NCBI RefSeq assembly: GCF_900114995.1
Contig: NZ_FOUX01000002.1
Location: forward strand, 248,001-312,000
Reading direction: 5' to 3'
Source: Chitinophaga sp. YR627
GTDB lineage: Bacteria; Bacteroidota; Bacteroidia; Chitinophagales; Chitinophagaceae
Length of the DNA: 64,000 nt
The translations under genes were made by a program, and so were the position numbers. The stretch's first letter is position 1; each line of letters begins with the position of its first letter. The notes under the pieces were generated by a model that worked only from the letters and a program-made list of their open reading frames with translations, did no database searches and had not been told where the DNA came from. Positions 1 through 7,913 of this stretch are shown one piece after another.

Positions 1-473
1 TTCTATTTTGTTGCTAAAGTCGTCCCAATATCCTTTGCAAATGTCACCAAACTCGGCAAGGGTAAGTTGGCAATTGCCTTGGTCAAATATCTTTATAGTC
101 TTGCAATTTAATAAAAGTGTCCCACCACAATAGTCAAAGTCTGTGTTGTGTTGGTTGCAAGTAATTTTGACAAATTCGTTTTCAATGTCAGCAGATAATA
201 TTTCTAAACTTGCTTTGAAAATGTCTTCAATCTCCGTCAATAAAATTTGCGGAAGTGTAATTGGGTTCATCCAAGGATGAAATTCAATTTTGTCGATCTG
301 TCCACATTCAATGTAAAACGTTCGTAGGATTTATCTATTCGCTCAGCCAAATATTCGCAGTCAACTTCAAGTGTCAGTAAATTCTTGTCACCTGTCCACG
401 TTGAAGTAGTCCCATCATGCAGAATTGAGAAAATATCTCTAATGTCGTCCAATGTGTTTGAAAGGTCGGTCAT
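1..473 (-). pseudogene. Frameshifted hypothetical protein, runs off left edge
   Basis: The minus strand opens with an ATG at 473 (MTDLSNTLDDIRDIFSILHD...) and reads to a stop near 267. A second frame is then open without a stop to base 1, and it continues the same protein: after residues SYER the alternative frame gives FYIECGQIDKIEFHPW and goes on for about 100 codons. The switch lies near 312-326, so one indel separates the halves. The rejoined product would be an acidic, soluble protein of at least 155 residues with scattered Cys and no signal peptide. I do not recognise the family. It lies beside integrase debris, so decay of an accessory gene is the simplest reading; a sequencing error is possible. 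Confidence 0.6.
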
Positions 474-479
474 AAATTA

Positions 480-526
480 CCGCTAACGTTATATTTCCGC
501 TATTATACGCTACTTTTAGCGGGAAA
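480..526. repeat. Hairpin with two overlapping dyads next to integrase remnant
   Basis: The arms ccgcta (480-485) and tagcgg (517-522) are perfect inverted repeats. A second possible pairing joins tttccgct (495-502) to agcgggaaa (518-526) with one bulge. The element sits between the broken hypothetical gene and the tyrosine recombinase relic. It could be an attachment or attC-like recombination site, or simply a terminator. The sequence alone does not decide. Confidence 0.35.
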
Positions 527-612
527 CAATACTTGCAATTTATAATTTTGAGCTGTTTAACCCAAAAAACGCGATTATCACCGGGTAGCGCAGGTACAAC
601 TTGGGTTAGTTT

Positions 613-1020
613 TAAATCGTCCAGTGGACTTTTTATTTTTAGTAAGTCTTTATTACTCATATGTAAATAGCGAAGCGTAGTTTTCAGATCATTATGCCCC
701 AGTAACCTTTGTATCATCGTCACATCGGTACCTTTATTTATTAAATGGGGTAGCAAAACTATGGCGTAGGCTGTGAATACTTCCAGGCTTAATGGTCGCG
801 GCTTTGCTTTGGGCTGCTTGAAGTACTTCCTGAAAATTACGGGTACTGTAAGGCATTCCTTTTATATTACCTTCAAAAAGGTACTCTGTTTTATAGGGTT
901 TATATTCCAGGGCATATTCCCTCAGCATTACAAGTAACACCGGACTTAATGATACAACCCCCTCTTTTTTCCCTTTGCCTGGCGAATAACTATGGTCATC
1001 CGCTGTAACGTTATCTTAAC
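613..1020 (-). pseudogene. Tyrosine recombinase/integrase, C-terminal fragment with frameshift
   Basis: Two minus-strand frames together give the C-terminal catalytic half of an XerC/D-type integrase. The upstream part reads RQAKGKKEGVVSLSPVLL and continues to SIHSLRHSFAT, which carries the HxxR catalytic pair. After one extra base near 745-752 the other frame continues HLINKGTDVTMIQRLLGHND and reaches LRYLHMS, with the LGH motif and the likely nucleophile Tyr. The N-terminal SAM-like domain and first catalytic Arg are missing: the frame upstream of 1020 shows no matching sequence. The gene is therefore truncated and frameshifted, and no longer active. It marks an old integration site at the left end of the window. 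Confidence 0.85.
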
Positions 1021-1096
1021 AAATATCTAAAGTCTATGGACAATTACAAATAATACTTTAAAACTTCATTTACGCCGCTCGGATTAAAGCATTTTC

Positions 1097-1483
1097 TTAA
1101 ATAACATTTCCCACCTCTTCCGATGCCCCTGCATTGTGCTGCAAAATGACCCTGCGTAGCCGCTCCTCATGTTCGTCGCCCCAAAGACCAATGGATTGAA
1201 TCAAAGGAATGAGTGTTTTCCCAAATTCCGTAAGACTGTATTCTACTTTTGGAGGCAAAACCGGAAAGATCTTTTTAGTGACCAATTCGTGATCTTCAAG
1301 TTCCTTCAGTTGCACATTCAACACCCGTCTGGTGACATCCGGAATTTTCCGCTGAAGTTCACTTGGCCGTAAGTTGCCTATATGTATGAACCAAAGAATA
1401 CGGATCTTCCATTTTCCATACAATACTTCACCAACCAGGTCAAGTCCACAATTGAGCGTCGGAGTAGTCTTTTTAATGTACAT
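1097..1483 (-). CDS. HxlR-family winged-helix transcriptional regulator
   Basis: This 128-residue protein starts MYIKKTTPTLNCGLDLVGEV and fits the HxlR family: a conserved early Cys, GKWKIRILWFI in the recognition region, LRPSELQRKIPDVTRRVLN as helix-turn-helix, and YSLTEFGKTLIPL in the wing. The ATG at 1483 is chosen over an earlier in-frame start because it gives the family's usual length and sits just behind a -7 box (1489-1496). It is divergent from an SDR oxidoreductase, with a perfect dyad (1519-1540) between them. HxlR proteins often sense reactive electrophiles or quinones and control a divergent oxidoreductase, so control of the SDR/SnoaL pair and of itself is the likely role (inference). 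Confidence 0.9.
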   Translation of the reverse strand: MYIKKTTPTLNCGLDLVGEVLYGKWKIRILWFIHIGNLRPSELQRKIPDVTRRVLNVQLKELEDHELVTKKIFPVLPPKVEYSLTEFGKTLIPLIQSIGLWGDEHEERLRRVILQHNAGASEEVGNVI

Positions 1484-1488
1484 AACTA

Positions 1489-1496
1489 CAAATATA
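1489..1496 (-). promoter_or_regulatory. -7 promoter box of the HxlR gene, probably leaderless
   Basis: On the minus strand TATATTTG matches the Bacteroidota -7 consensus TAnnTTTG. Only five bases (TAGTT) separate it from the chosen ATG, so transcription would start at or next to the start codon. Confidence 0.5.
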
Positions 1497-1518
1497 CCAA
1501 ACACCCCATGAACGGTCA

Positions 1519-1540
1519 ATACGGATAAATTTGTCCGTAT
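1519..1540. promoter_or_regulatory. Perfect dyad, probable HxlR operator
   Basis: The arms atacgga (1519-1525) and tccgtat (1534-1540) are perfect inverted repeats around an 8-base AT-rich spacer. An extra half-site-like gtccgta lies a little downstream (about 1552). The dyad lies between the divergent HxlR and SDR genes, upstream of both start codons, where an HxlR dimer would be expected to bind. The assignment to HxlR is inferred from position only. Confidence 0.5.
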
Positions 1541-1609
1541 CTGATTCGTAAGTCCGTAATTGTTTGCTTCTCTCATACTATCGAGATTTGCGCTACAAAC
1601 AAAAAACAC

Positions 1610-2404
1610 ATGGAACAGCAATTCAACTACAGCAATGAATTATCCGGTAAGATAGCCTTAGTAACAGGTGGAACCAAGGGGGCTGGTAGAGCAATCGCAG
1701 AACGCTTAAAGGCTGCTGGTGCAACAGTAGTCATTACCGCGAGGAACAAACCTGAACAGTCAGATGCAGACCTTTATTTCGTTCCCGCTGACCTAAGCAA
1801 GGCAGAAGAGACGCAAAAAGTAATCAGCGAAGTGCTGTCAACCTATGGCAGGCTGGATATCCTGGTAAACAACCTTGGTGGTTCATCAACACCCGCCGGT
1901 GGTTTTTCAGCATTGAATGATGAGGATTGGATATCAACCTTACAAGCAAATTTACTTGCTCCTGTCAGGCTTGACAGGGGGTTTTTACCGCAAATGATCG
2001 ATCGGGGAAGTGGTGTAATTATACACATCGCTTCCATCCAGGGCAAATTGCCGCTATATGACTCTACCTTGCCGTACGCAGCTTCAAAAGCAGGATTAAT
2101 CAATTACAGTAAAAGTTTATCAAATGAAGTTACGCCTAAAGGTGTCCGCGTGCTAACTGTTTCACCGGGATGGATAAATACAACAGCAACCATAGCGTGG
2201 TTGGGCGAGATTGCAAGAAATGCCAATAGTACTGTCGAAGAAGCTCAGCAAGGTGTCATGGATGCATTGGGTGGAATACCCTACGGCAGGCCCGCCGAAC
2301 CGGAAGAAATCGCAGAATTGGTTGGCTTTTTAGTTTCACCAAGAGCTAAATACCTAACAGGAACAAATTTTGTCATTGACGGAGGAACAATACCAACGAT
2401 CTAA
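1610..2404 (+). CDS. SDR family NAD(P)-dependent oxidoreductase
   Basis: A 264-residue classical short-chain dehydrogenase/reductase. The Rossmann nucleotide-binding motif is ALVTGGTKGAGRA near residues 16-28. NNLGG takes the place of the usual NNAG, the catalytic Ser is in IHIASIQG, and the active-site Tyr and Lys are in YAASKAG. The C-terminal LTGTNFVIDGGT segment is typical of 3-oxoacyl-ACP-reductase-like members. It is cytoplasmic, with no signal peptide. It is divergent from the HxlR regulator and 19 bp upstream of a SnoaL-like gene, so the two are probably one transcription unit under HxlR control. The substrate cannot be read from sequence. Confidence 0.92.
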   Translation: MEQQFNYSNELSGKIALVTGGTKGAGRAIAERLKAAGATVVITARNKPEQSDADLYFVPADLSKAEETQKVISEVLSTYGRLDILVNNLGGSSTPAGGFSALNDEDWISTLQANLLAPVRLDRGFLPQMIDRGSGVIIHIASIQGKLPLYDSTLPYAASKAGLINYSKSLSNEVTPKGVRVLTVSPGWINTTATIAWLGEIARNANSTVEEAQQGVMDALGGIPYGRPAEPEEIAELVGFLVSPRAKYLTGTNFVIDGGTIPTI

Positions 2405-2423
2405 AAACATAAATCACATCATC

Positions 2424-2747
2424 ATGGAATTACCAAAAGTAGTAGGGCGTTTTATAGAGACACAAAACAATTATGATAGCAAGGCTTATACCGACTGCTT
2501 CACTGTAACGGCCGTTGTGCATGACGAAGGCAGAATTCATAATGGTAAGGAAGAAATTCGCCAATGGATCGAACATGCAAATGAGATTTATCAATCTTCA
2601 ATGGAGCCTCTAAATTATGAGCAGTCCGGATCAAAAGGAGTGCTGACATCAAAAGTGTCTGGCACTTTCCCAGGAAGTCCAATAGTATTAAGGTTCCATT
2701 TGGAATTTAGGAACGAACTCATAGAATCTTTAAAGGTCACCGGGTAA
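2424..2747 (+). CDS. SnoaL-like / NTF2-like protein
   Basis: A 107-residue protein starting MELPKVVGRFIETQNNYDSK. It has the NTF2/SnoaL pattern: an N-terminal helix pair around FIETQNNYDSKAYTDCF, then DEGRIHNGKEEIRQWIE and C-terminal strands ending RNELIESLKVTG. The ATG at 2424 is preferred to an upstream in-frame start that would overlap the SDR stop. Family members act as small-molecule isomerases, hydratases or ligand-binding pockets. It probably works with the upstream SDR. A hairpin terminator follows at 2785. Confidence 0.8.
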   Translation: MELPKVVGRFIETQNNYDSKAYTDCFTVTAVVHDEGRIHNGKEEIRQWIEHANEIYQSSMEPLNYEQSGSKGVLTSKVSGTFPGSPIVLRFHLEFRNELIESLKVTG

Positions 2748-2784
2748 TTGACATATCATCAAGTTGCGCTTATATGCATTACTG

Positions 2785-2812
2785 AAACCGCCGGTAAATA
2801 CCGCGGTTTTCT
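2785..2812 (+). terminator. Terminator of the SDR/SnoaL unit
   Basis: The stem aaaccgc (2785-2791) pairs with gcggttt (2803-2809), with inner pairing ggt/acc, followed by tttt. Confidence 0.6.
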
Positions 2813-3292
2813 AATATAGAATCACGAAAACTAAGAAGGTTTTATCCAAGTTGAGAAAAAGTCCTCTTAATATATTAGCCTGATGAACATATACGGCCTA
2901 CATTCCCAACTTTCAGGTTAACAGAATGTTAAAAGCGAACATCTATTCCGACAATTGACCTCATGACGCATGTAAAAAATCAATTCAACTTGCTTAAAAT
3001 CAACATCAATTGGTTCGAGAATGATTCGCTACCGGGCACTTAAAAAAAAGAGACCCGCTCTAAGAGCGGGTCTCTTTTTGAATCATATCTCCTTCTTATT
3101 GTAACTACCTCTTATTCAGCCTATAAACTGGTTCGATTCCTGAAATGCCTTTTATAACGCAGCAGGTGATGGTTCGTAAACACATTCAGCATGCCATAGG
3201 AACGAAGCTTCCGGGTATATATGGTAATGAGCTGATGAAAATCCCTATCCCTTAAAAAGTATACCTAAATACGATACTCTTAAATAACAAAA
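2813..3292. other. Intergenic stretch with possible coding remnants
   Basis: No intact gene. On the plus strand a short frame (2963-3043) reads MTHVKNQFNLLKININWF and stops directly before a strong hairpin, which suggests the end of a lost gene. On the minus strand an ATG-less open frame from about 3260 to 3128 reads YFLRDRDFHQLITIY, later YGMLNVFTNHHLLRYKRHF, and looks like a C-terminal fragment of an unknown protein. Neither has a recognisable domain. Confidence 0.3.
3050..3079 (+). terminator. Strong bidirectional hairpin terminator
   Basis: The perfect 11-bp stem gagacccgctc (3050-3060) pairs with gagcgggtctc (3064-3074) around a 3-base loop. It is flanked by an A-run on the left and a T-run on the right, so it can work on both strands. 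Confidence 0.8.
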
Positions 3293-4003
3293 ATGAATAT
3301 TCGACTGTTTGCATGTTTATTAGCCTGTATGGCGATCTTTTCCTGTTCCAAGGATGATACAACAACCAATCCACCTGCAGAGGAAGTTACACACCTGTTT
3401 ACAAGAATAGACGCGGGCAGCGAGGCTGGGACTGATGCTATTTATTTATTCAGCTACGACTCTCTGGGGCGAATAAAAAGTATGGTTGACAGTATCCCCC
3501 AGGTTGTTATGAAAGCCGCATATGGTAGTAACAGTAAGCTAAGTACGCTGACTTACGACTACCCAAGTGGCGCCTCCATTACCGTTACCTTCAAATACAA
3601 TGCGGATAGTCTGCTTACAGAGATCGATGCAAAGCAATGGATTGGTAATCAATACACATTTGAATATCAGAACGGGGTATTGGTAAGATGTAACTGGTAT
3701 ACAGCAGGCAACGATTACTCCTTATGGCGGTATTATACTTATGAAATGGAAAATGGAAATATCGTAAAGATGGTCACCCACTATGCTAACGGTGATTTAG
3801 ACGGGACTACAACTTATACTTACACGGATGCTCCTAACCGCTTCAACCCATTGGGTATAATCGTCATGTTCAAAGGGCCAAGCCTATACTTTCTGCATTC
3901 TTTTGAGACGCTGTTCAACAAAAATATGATCGCTACTTTTCAGTCAGGAACGCATATCTCCACTTGTGAGTATGTATACAATACGCAAAATCAACTGACC
4001 TGA
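3293..4003 (+). CDS. Lipoprotein with YD-like repeats; probable premature stop
   Basis: A 236-residue exported lipoprotein: lipobox IFSC at Cys18, then an acidic linker and beta-rich repeats such as YLFSYDSLGRIKSM, LTYDYPSG and FEYQNGVLVRC. This resembles the DUF4595/RHS-like lipoproteins of Bacteroidota. The stop at 4001-4003 is a TGA. The same frame stays open beyond it (FREVWTSSNSDYLYERTP...) to a TAG at 4076-4078, and the extension looks like the natural C-terminus after YVYNTQNQLT. A CGA-to-TGA change would explain this. The function is unknown. It probably faces the periplasm or cell surface. Confidence 0.75.
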   Translation: MNIRLFACLLACMAIFSCSKDDTTTNPPAEEVTHLFTRIDAGSEAGTDAIYLFSYDSLGRIKSMVDSIPQVVMKAAYGSNSKLSTLTYDYPSGASITVTFKYNADSLLTEIDAKQWIGNQYTFEYQNGVLVRCNWYTAGNDYSLWRYYTYEMENGNIVKMVTHYANGDLDGTTTYTYTDAPNRFNPLGIIVMFKGPSLYFLHSFETLFNKNMIATFQSGTHISTCEYVYNTQNQLT

Positions 4004-4107
4004 TTCAGAGAAGTATGGACTTCGTCAAATTCAGATTACCTCTATGAAAGGACGCCAAAAGTGTTCTCTTACAAATAGAAAAATTTCCGGAAAAACTCCT
4101 TTTAAGT

Positions 4108-4143
4108 AAAATGGCCTCTGGTTCAATAACCTGAGGCCATTTT
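4108..4143 (+). terminator. Bidirectional terminator between convergent genes
   Basis: The arms aaaatggcctc (ending 4118) and gaggccatttt (from 4133) are perfect inverted repeats with further inner pairing ggtt/aacc, followed by T-rich sequence. It separates two convergent genes. Confidence 0.75.
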
Positions 4144-4212
4144 AATTTAAATTCATTTTCCTTTTTGAAGCCCCCGGGCAGACATGAAATCCATGAATAT
4201 TAATCTGAGTTT

Positions 4213-5280
4213 TCAACATCCCCCTTTGCTGGGTATTGCATAGACCACGTTGCCTGAAACAAACAAATTGAAGGCCTTATCTCCTACAGAAGGAAGTACT
4301 AATTTCCATGTCTTCCCCTTGTCTGATGATCTGAAAATGCCGTCAGGATAAGTACAAAAGAGGTTTTCACCAACCTGGATAATTGAACTCATGGAGGCTT
4401 GCAGACGAGGGCGATCATTCCAGGTCCGCCATATTGAATCAGCAAGAGCTTTGTCCTGAAGGGCTCCATCAATAGGCTGCCAGGTTTTACCGCCGTCGTA
4501 CGATGTACTTAGCCCTCTGGTACTTGACGCTGAATTAGCAGTGATAGCAGCGAATCCTCCTTTGATCTGTTTTACGTCCCAAGCCACACCACTCCCACTG
4601 TTCACCACCTCCCAGCTTTCGCCATTATCGGTCGATCTTATTATTCTTCCCATACTGATCGCCAACAGTACGCCATTCGACTCTGCCAGATTGCCTACCA
4701 GGCTTCCGGCATGGACATGTTTCCAGGTTACTCCATTGTCAGTAGTTTTAAAAAAGCCCCTGTCGATGCCGACGAAGATTGCACCGCCGGCTGTCTCAAA
4801 AACGCTGCGTATTCGTGGCTCCTGAAAATTTTGGAATATCGGTGACCATACACTCGTTCCGTTTGTTGTTTTCAAGTTTATACCCCAGTAATTGTAGCCA
4901 AATATCCCGGACCTACCAGGGACAATGCTGCTATGTTGGTCAGATAGAATCTCTTTGGTCCAAAAAGGAGCTGTAGCATTTGGTGAACTGTGATAGAGCC
5001 CGCTTCCAACCTTTAAAAACAGCCCCTTATCATTTGCAAAGACGCTATTCCCCCGGATACCATCTTCCCGCAAATTTCCGGGCAATCCATTGCTGATATC
5101 CTGCCAGGTTTCTCCGCCATCTGTAGACTTAAAAACGATCTTTACAGTTCTGGTCGGATCTGTCTTTTTATTTAGGGGATTATCCGCGATAAGGGATAGC
5201 TGTGGAATTTTAGGCGCCAGATTACAGGAAAAAAGGAATTGAAAAAAGAGCAGGATAGCAAAATTATAGATGATCTTCAT
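4213..5280 (-). CDS. Asp-box (BNR/sortilin-like) beta-propeller lipoprotein
   Basis: A 355-residue lipoprotein. The ATG at 5280 gives a clean signal peptide with lipobox FSC at Cys19, whereas earlier in-frame ATGs only add a non-signal stretch. The mature protein carries repeated Asp-box motifs: STDGGETWQDI, TTDNGVTWKHV, STDNGESWEVV, SYDGGKTWQPI and SSDKGKTWKLV. These form the blades of a sialidase/sortilin-type propeller. No sialidase catalytic triad is obvious, so a binding or scaffold role is likelier than hydrolysis. The gene is divergent from a membrane-anchored winged-helix regulator, with about 146 bp between their starts, which suggests the regulator controls it. Confidence 0.8.
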   Translation of the reverse strand: MKIIYNFAILLFFQFLFSCNLAPKIPQLSLIADNPLNKKTDPTRTVKIVFKSTDGGETWQDISNGLPGNLREDGIRGNSVFANDKGLFLKVGSGLYHSSPNATAPFWTKEILSDQHSSIVPGRSGIFGYNYWGINLKTTNGTSVWSPIFQNFQEPRIRSVFETAGGAIFVGIDRGFFKTTDNGVTWKHVHAGSLVGNLAESNGVLLAISMGRIIRSTDNGESWEVVNSGSGVAWDVKQIKGGFAAITANSASSTRGLSTSYDGGKTWQPIDGALQDKALADSIWRTWNDRPRLQASMSSIIQVGENLFCTYPDGIFRSSDKGKTWKLVLPSVGDKAFNLFVSGNVVYAIPSKGGC

Positions 5281-5426
5281 GACTGGAAATGATTTGGTGA
5301 AACAATAGTGCAAAGCTATCTGGCCGCAACTACCTGAAAGCTTTTTAGTAGTAAAAAGTTGTAAAAGATGGGTAAAACATTTGTAAAACCAGCTAAAACA
5401 GGGCGTTAAAGGTGTATTTTGCACGT

Positions 5427-6284
5427 ATGAAGCCATTTATTCTATTCGGATCTTCCATCGTCATAGTTTTTATTTTAATCTCTGTTGTTGCCTCTATCAA
5501 TAAAAAAGATGAAATTCCTCAGAAGCATTTAGAAGTTGTGTTACGTGATATAGGACATCAACTTTTGCTCTCGGCTAAAGATTCCTCGTCCCGCGTGCTG
5601 CCGGTTAAGCAATTAAATGAAAATACATACCAGATCTTCTTTCAAAAAGACTTTGGGTTTATTTCGGATACACTCATCAATGTCGTGCAACGAACATTTC
5701 AAAAAAACGCCCTGGCAAGCAATTATATAGTGAGTTTAAAGAATTGTAAACCAAAGGAAACTGTCTTTGCATTCGAAATAAATAGCCAGGCAGGCGACTT
5801 AAAACCCTGCCGGGGGCGTAAACTTGAGGTTGGTTGTTATGCTATTGAAATTGAATTTTTCAGGAAAACTACGTTTAATTACTTTTTGCTGTTACCGTTA
5901 GTTATTCCCTTTAGTGTTATCGGATTTTATGTGAAAACTAAGTTCCGGAAAGAAAAGGAGAAAGTATCAATCCCCGATAACAATGATTACCTGCAACTAG
6001 GAAACTTTAGATTCTACGCAGATAATAATATACTGAAAACTGAAGATAAAAGTATTACGCTTTCGGAAAAAGAAACAAAAGCACTAAAAATATTCGCAGA
6101 AAATATCAATCAGGTCGTAGAAAGGGAAAAACTGATAAAAGAGATCTGGGAAGACAACGGTCTGGTGGTCATCAGTAGAAATGTTGATGTATTGGTGTCA
6201 AAACTACGTAAGAAATTAACCGACGATCACTCCATTAAATTTATTAATGTACCCGGCAGGGGTTACAAATTTATTATTGAGTAA
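5427..6284 (+). CDS. Membrane-tethered OmpR-type winged-helix regulator
   Basis: A 285-residue protein with an N-terminal membrane segment (about residues 4-24), a probably periplasmic domain (about 25-150) with several Cys, a second membrane helix (FLLLPLVIPFSVIGFYV) and a cytoplasmic C-terminal OmpR/PhoB-like winged helix. The last domain reads LSEKETKALKIFAENINQVV, REKLIKEIWEDNG, RNVDVLVSKLRKKL and FINVPGRGYKF. It is a one-component sensor of ToxR/CadC logic but with the reverse domain order (sensor first, DNA-binding last). The ATG at 5427 gives the best membrane start. It is divergent from the Asp-box lipoprotein gene, its likely target. Confidence 0.85.
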   Translation: MKPFILFGSSIVIVFILISVVASINKKDEIPQKHLEVVLRDIGHQLLLSAKDSSSRVLPVKQLNENTYQIFFQKDFGFISDTLINVVQRTFQKNALASNYIVSLKNCKPKETVFAFEINSQAGDLKPCRGRKLEVGCYAIEIEFFRKTTFNYFLLLPLVIPFSVIGFYVKTKFRKEKEKVSIPDNNDYLQLGNFRFYADNNILKTEDKSITLSEKETKALKIFAENINQVVEREKLIKEIWEDNGLVVISRNVDVLVSKLRKKLTDDHSIKFINVPGRGYKFIIE

Positions 6285-6454
6285 CACCTCCATATCATCG
6301 CATCCCAACAGCTCTCAAGATCCTGGAAATCGTCAGTGGCTAAAAAAGCAATCACCGGAGCTTTAATAACAATAGTATCAAAAGATCCAGTTACAATAAT
6401 TTATTATCAATAAAGACAGAATCCATCTATTTTGTGCAGATATATTCAAACCAG

Positions 6455-6600
6455 ATGGAGGATATCCGCGCAGAATTACTTTTATTTAATGCCATCCAGC
6501 AAGGGGACGAGAAGGCTCTGGAACTCGTATTTTGAGCTATTATAAGCTTTTAAGTCGCGAATGGTGATCAGGCAGAAGTGGTAAAATTGTTTCCCTCTTC
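6455..6600 (+). pseudogene. Remnant of an ECF sigma-70 factor gene
   Basis: From an ATG at 6455 the frame gives MEDIRAELLLFNAIQQGDEK followed by ALELVF and a TGA (6533). This is the typical start of a Bacteroidota ECF sigma factor: acidic N-terminus, then QQGDEKALELVF of region 2. One frame over, the sequence continues YYKLLSREW and stops. The rest of regions 2 and 4 is absent. I read it as a decayed sigma gene whose FecR/SusC partners have also been lost. Confidence 0.6.
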
Positions 6601-6682
6601 CAAAAGAATACTAAGGTCGAATTAATATCAACATAGTAATCAGACGTATGTAGTCAGGGAGCCTACTGGCACCTGACTAACG

Positions 6683-6712
6683 CCGGAGATATGATCTCCG
6701 GTGTTATTGTTT
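6683..6712 (+). terminator. Hairpin, possible terminator
   Basis: The arms ccggagat (6683-6690) and atctccgg (6694-6701) pair around a 3-base loop and are followed by T-rich sequence. The same stem core recurs in the terminator at 20788-20820. Confidence 0.5.
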
Positions 6713-6818
6713 TATATGCCATAATAAGTCTAGCATATGGAAATTTATTTTTATATATTACCCCCTTTTACTATTTTGATCCCTGACCGTTCCCTTACCA
6801 AGATTAATACAATGAATA

Positions 6819-7808
6819 ATGAGGAAGCCAAAATTCATCTCAGCAATTGTTCTTTTAGTGATCTATTGCTCCTGCACTACACCACCCGAAATAAAATATG
6901 ATGCCGCTACTTTGAATTTAAAGGGGAACATTAGGCATGTAACTGAAAAAAAAGCAAATACCTATCAACGACTAGAGATTGATTTTAACGAGAACCGTGT
7001 CATTGCTATTAAAACAGAGGACCCGTTATCTGAGTTCACCTTTGAATATGATGAACAAAAGCTGAACAATATAAACTATCGCGGTACTCACATAAAACCG
7101 GAAGCGTTTCCAATGGCGGATAGACTATTACAACCGCTTTATGCCTATAACTCCGATTCGATAGTAAGGAATAAGTATCAGGACCCCATTCAGATAATCT
7201 CCAGTAATAAAGAAATATACAGGGTGGAGTATACTTATGATCAATTCAATAACTGGGTTGTCAGGGAAGTCTATCATGGCGATAACAGCTATGTGCTCGC
7301 ACGATCAGAAAGGACAATCCTCTATGACAAAGAAGTAAAAAATGAAGAAATCGCCAACTGGAATAAGCGTATAGATTCAATCTACGAGCAATCTAAAATC
7401 AGAAGTGCGGTGGGGACATTAATTGACAGCACAATTGATAAAGATAAACAACGCCTGAAAGAAATAGCAACTTATACTAGAAAGTACTATAATGACGCCG
7501 TGTCAGCAGATACCAGTGTAAATGCATTGTTGGAAAAATTCAATAAAACCTATGGCCAGGATCGTCTCTCACCCGAGTTGAAGAAAATACAAAGGAAACT
7601 AAATATTGTCGTTCATCTTGCATTAAGGGAGAAATATCTCTACCAGGAAGTCAAGATGGTGATACCTTTATTGGCGAGCGGCAAGAAAACTGTAACAGAT
7701 ACAATAGCAATGGCGCCTTTTGAAAAAAGGTATACACTCACATACACATTTGAGCTGCTGTCCGACATAAAATCCAAAGAGGCGATGTATGTAAGTGAAG
7801 AGGATTAG
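6819..7808 (+). CDS. Hypothetical lipoprotein
   Basis: A 329-residue exported protein. A hydrophobic N-terminus (FISAIVLLVIY) ends in CSC, so Cys17 or Cys19 is the lipidated residue. The first half is beta-rich with YD-like segments (FEYDEQKLNNI, YTYDQFNNWVVREVY) resembling the bacteroidal RHS-like lipoproteins. The second half is charged and helical (KDKQRLKEIATYTRKYY, LSPELKKIQRKL). No catalytic motif is visible. It has its own upstream region and no clear operon partner. The function is unknown. Confidence 0.7.
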   Translation: MRKPKFISAIVLLVIYCSCTTPPEIKYDAATLNLKGNIRHVTEKKANTYQRLEIDFNENRVIAIKTEDPLSEFTFEYDEQKLNNINYRGTHIKPEAFPMADRLLQPLYAYNSDSIVRNKYQDPIQIISSNKEIYRVEYTYDQFNNWVVREVYHGDNSYVLARSERTILYDKEVKNEEIANWNKRIDSIYEQSKIRSAVGTLIDSTIDKDKQRLKEIATYTRKYYNDAVSADTSVNALLEKFNKTYGQDRLSPELKKIQRKLNIVVHLALREKYLYQEVKMVIPLLASGKKTVTDTIAMAPFEKRYTLTYTFELLSDIKSKEAMYVSEED

Positions 7809-7902
7809 GTCTTTGAAATAAATTTCACAGTAGTGCAAAATTCAACCAAAGATACTATGAAATTACTTTAAGGACACATCTATACTGATTAAGAAATTCT
7901 AT

Positions 7903-7910
7903 TACATTTG
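7903..7910 (+). promoter_or_regulatory. -7 promoter box abutting a start codon
   Basis: TACATTTG matches the Bacteroidota -7 consensus and is separated from the ATG at 7914 by three bases, so a leaderless transcript is predicted. Confidence 0.4.
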
Positions 7911-7913
7911 AGT

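Larger units (their letters stand above)
6285..6818. other. Intergenic stretch, mostly non-coding
   Basis: The stretch carries only an ECF sigma factor remnant (from 6455) and a hairpin at 6683-6701. Nothing else was recognised. Confidence 0.4.

Noticed and set aside
3128..3150. ggttcgattcc resembles a tRNA T-loop
   Set aside because: The flanking five bases do not pair (actgg with cctga), and no acceptor or anticodon arm is visible nearby.
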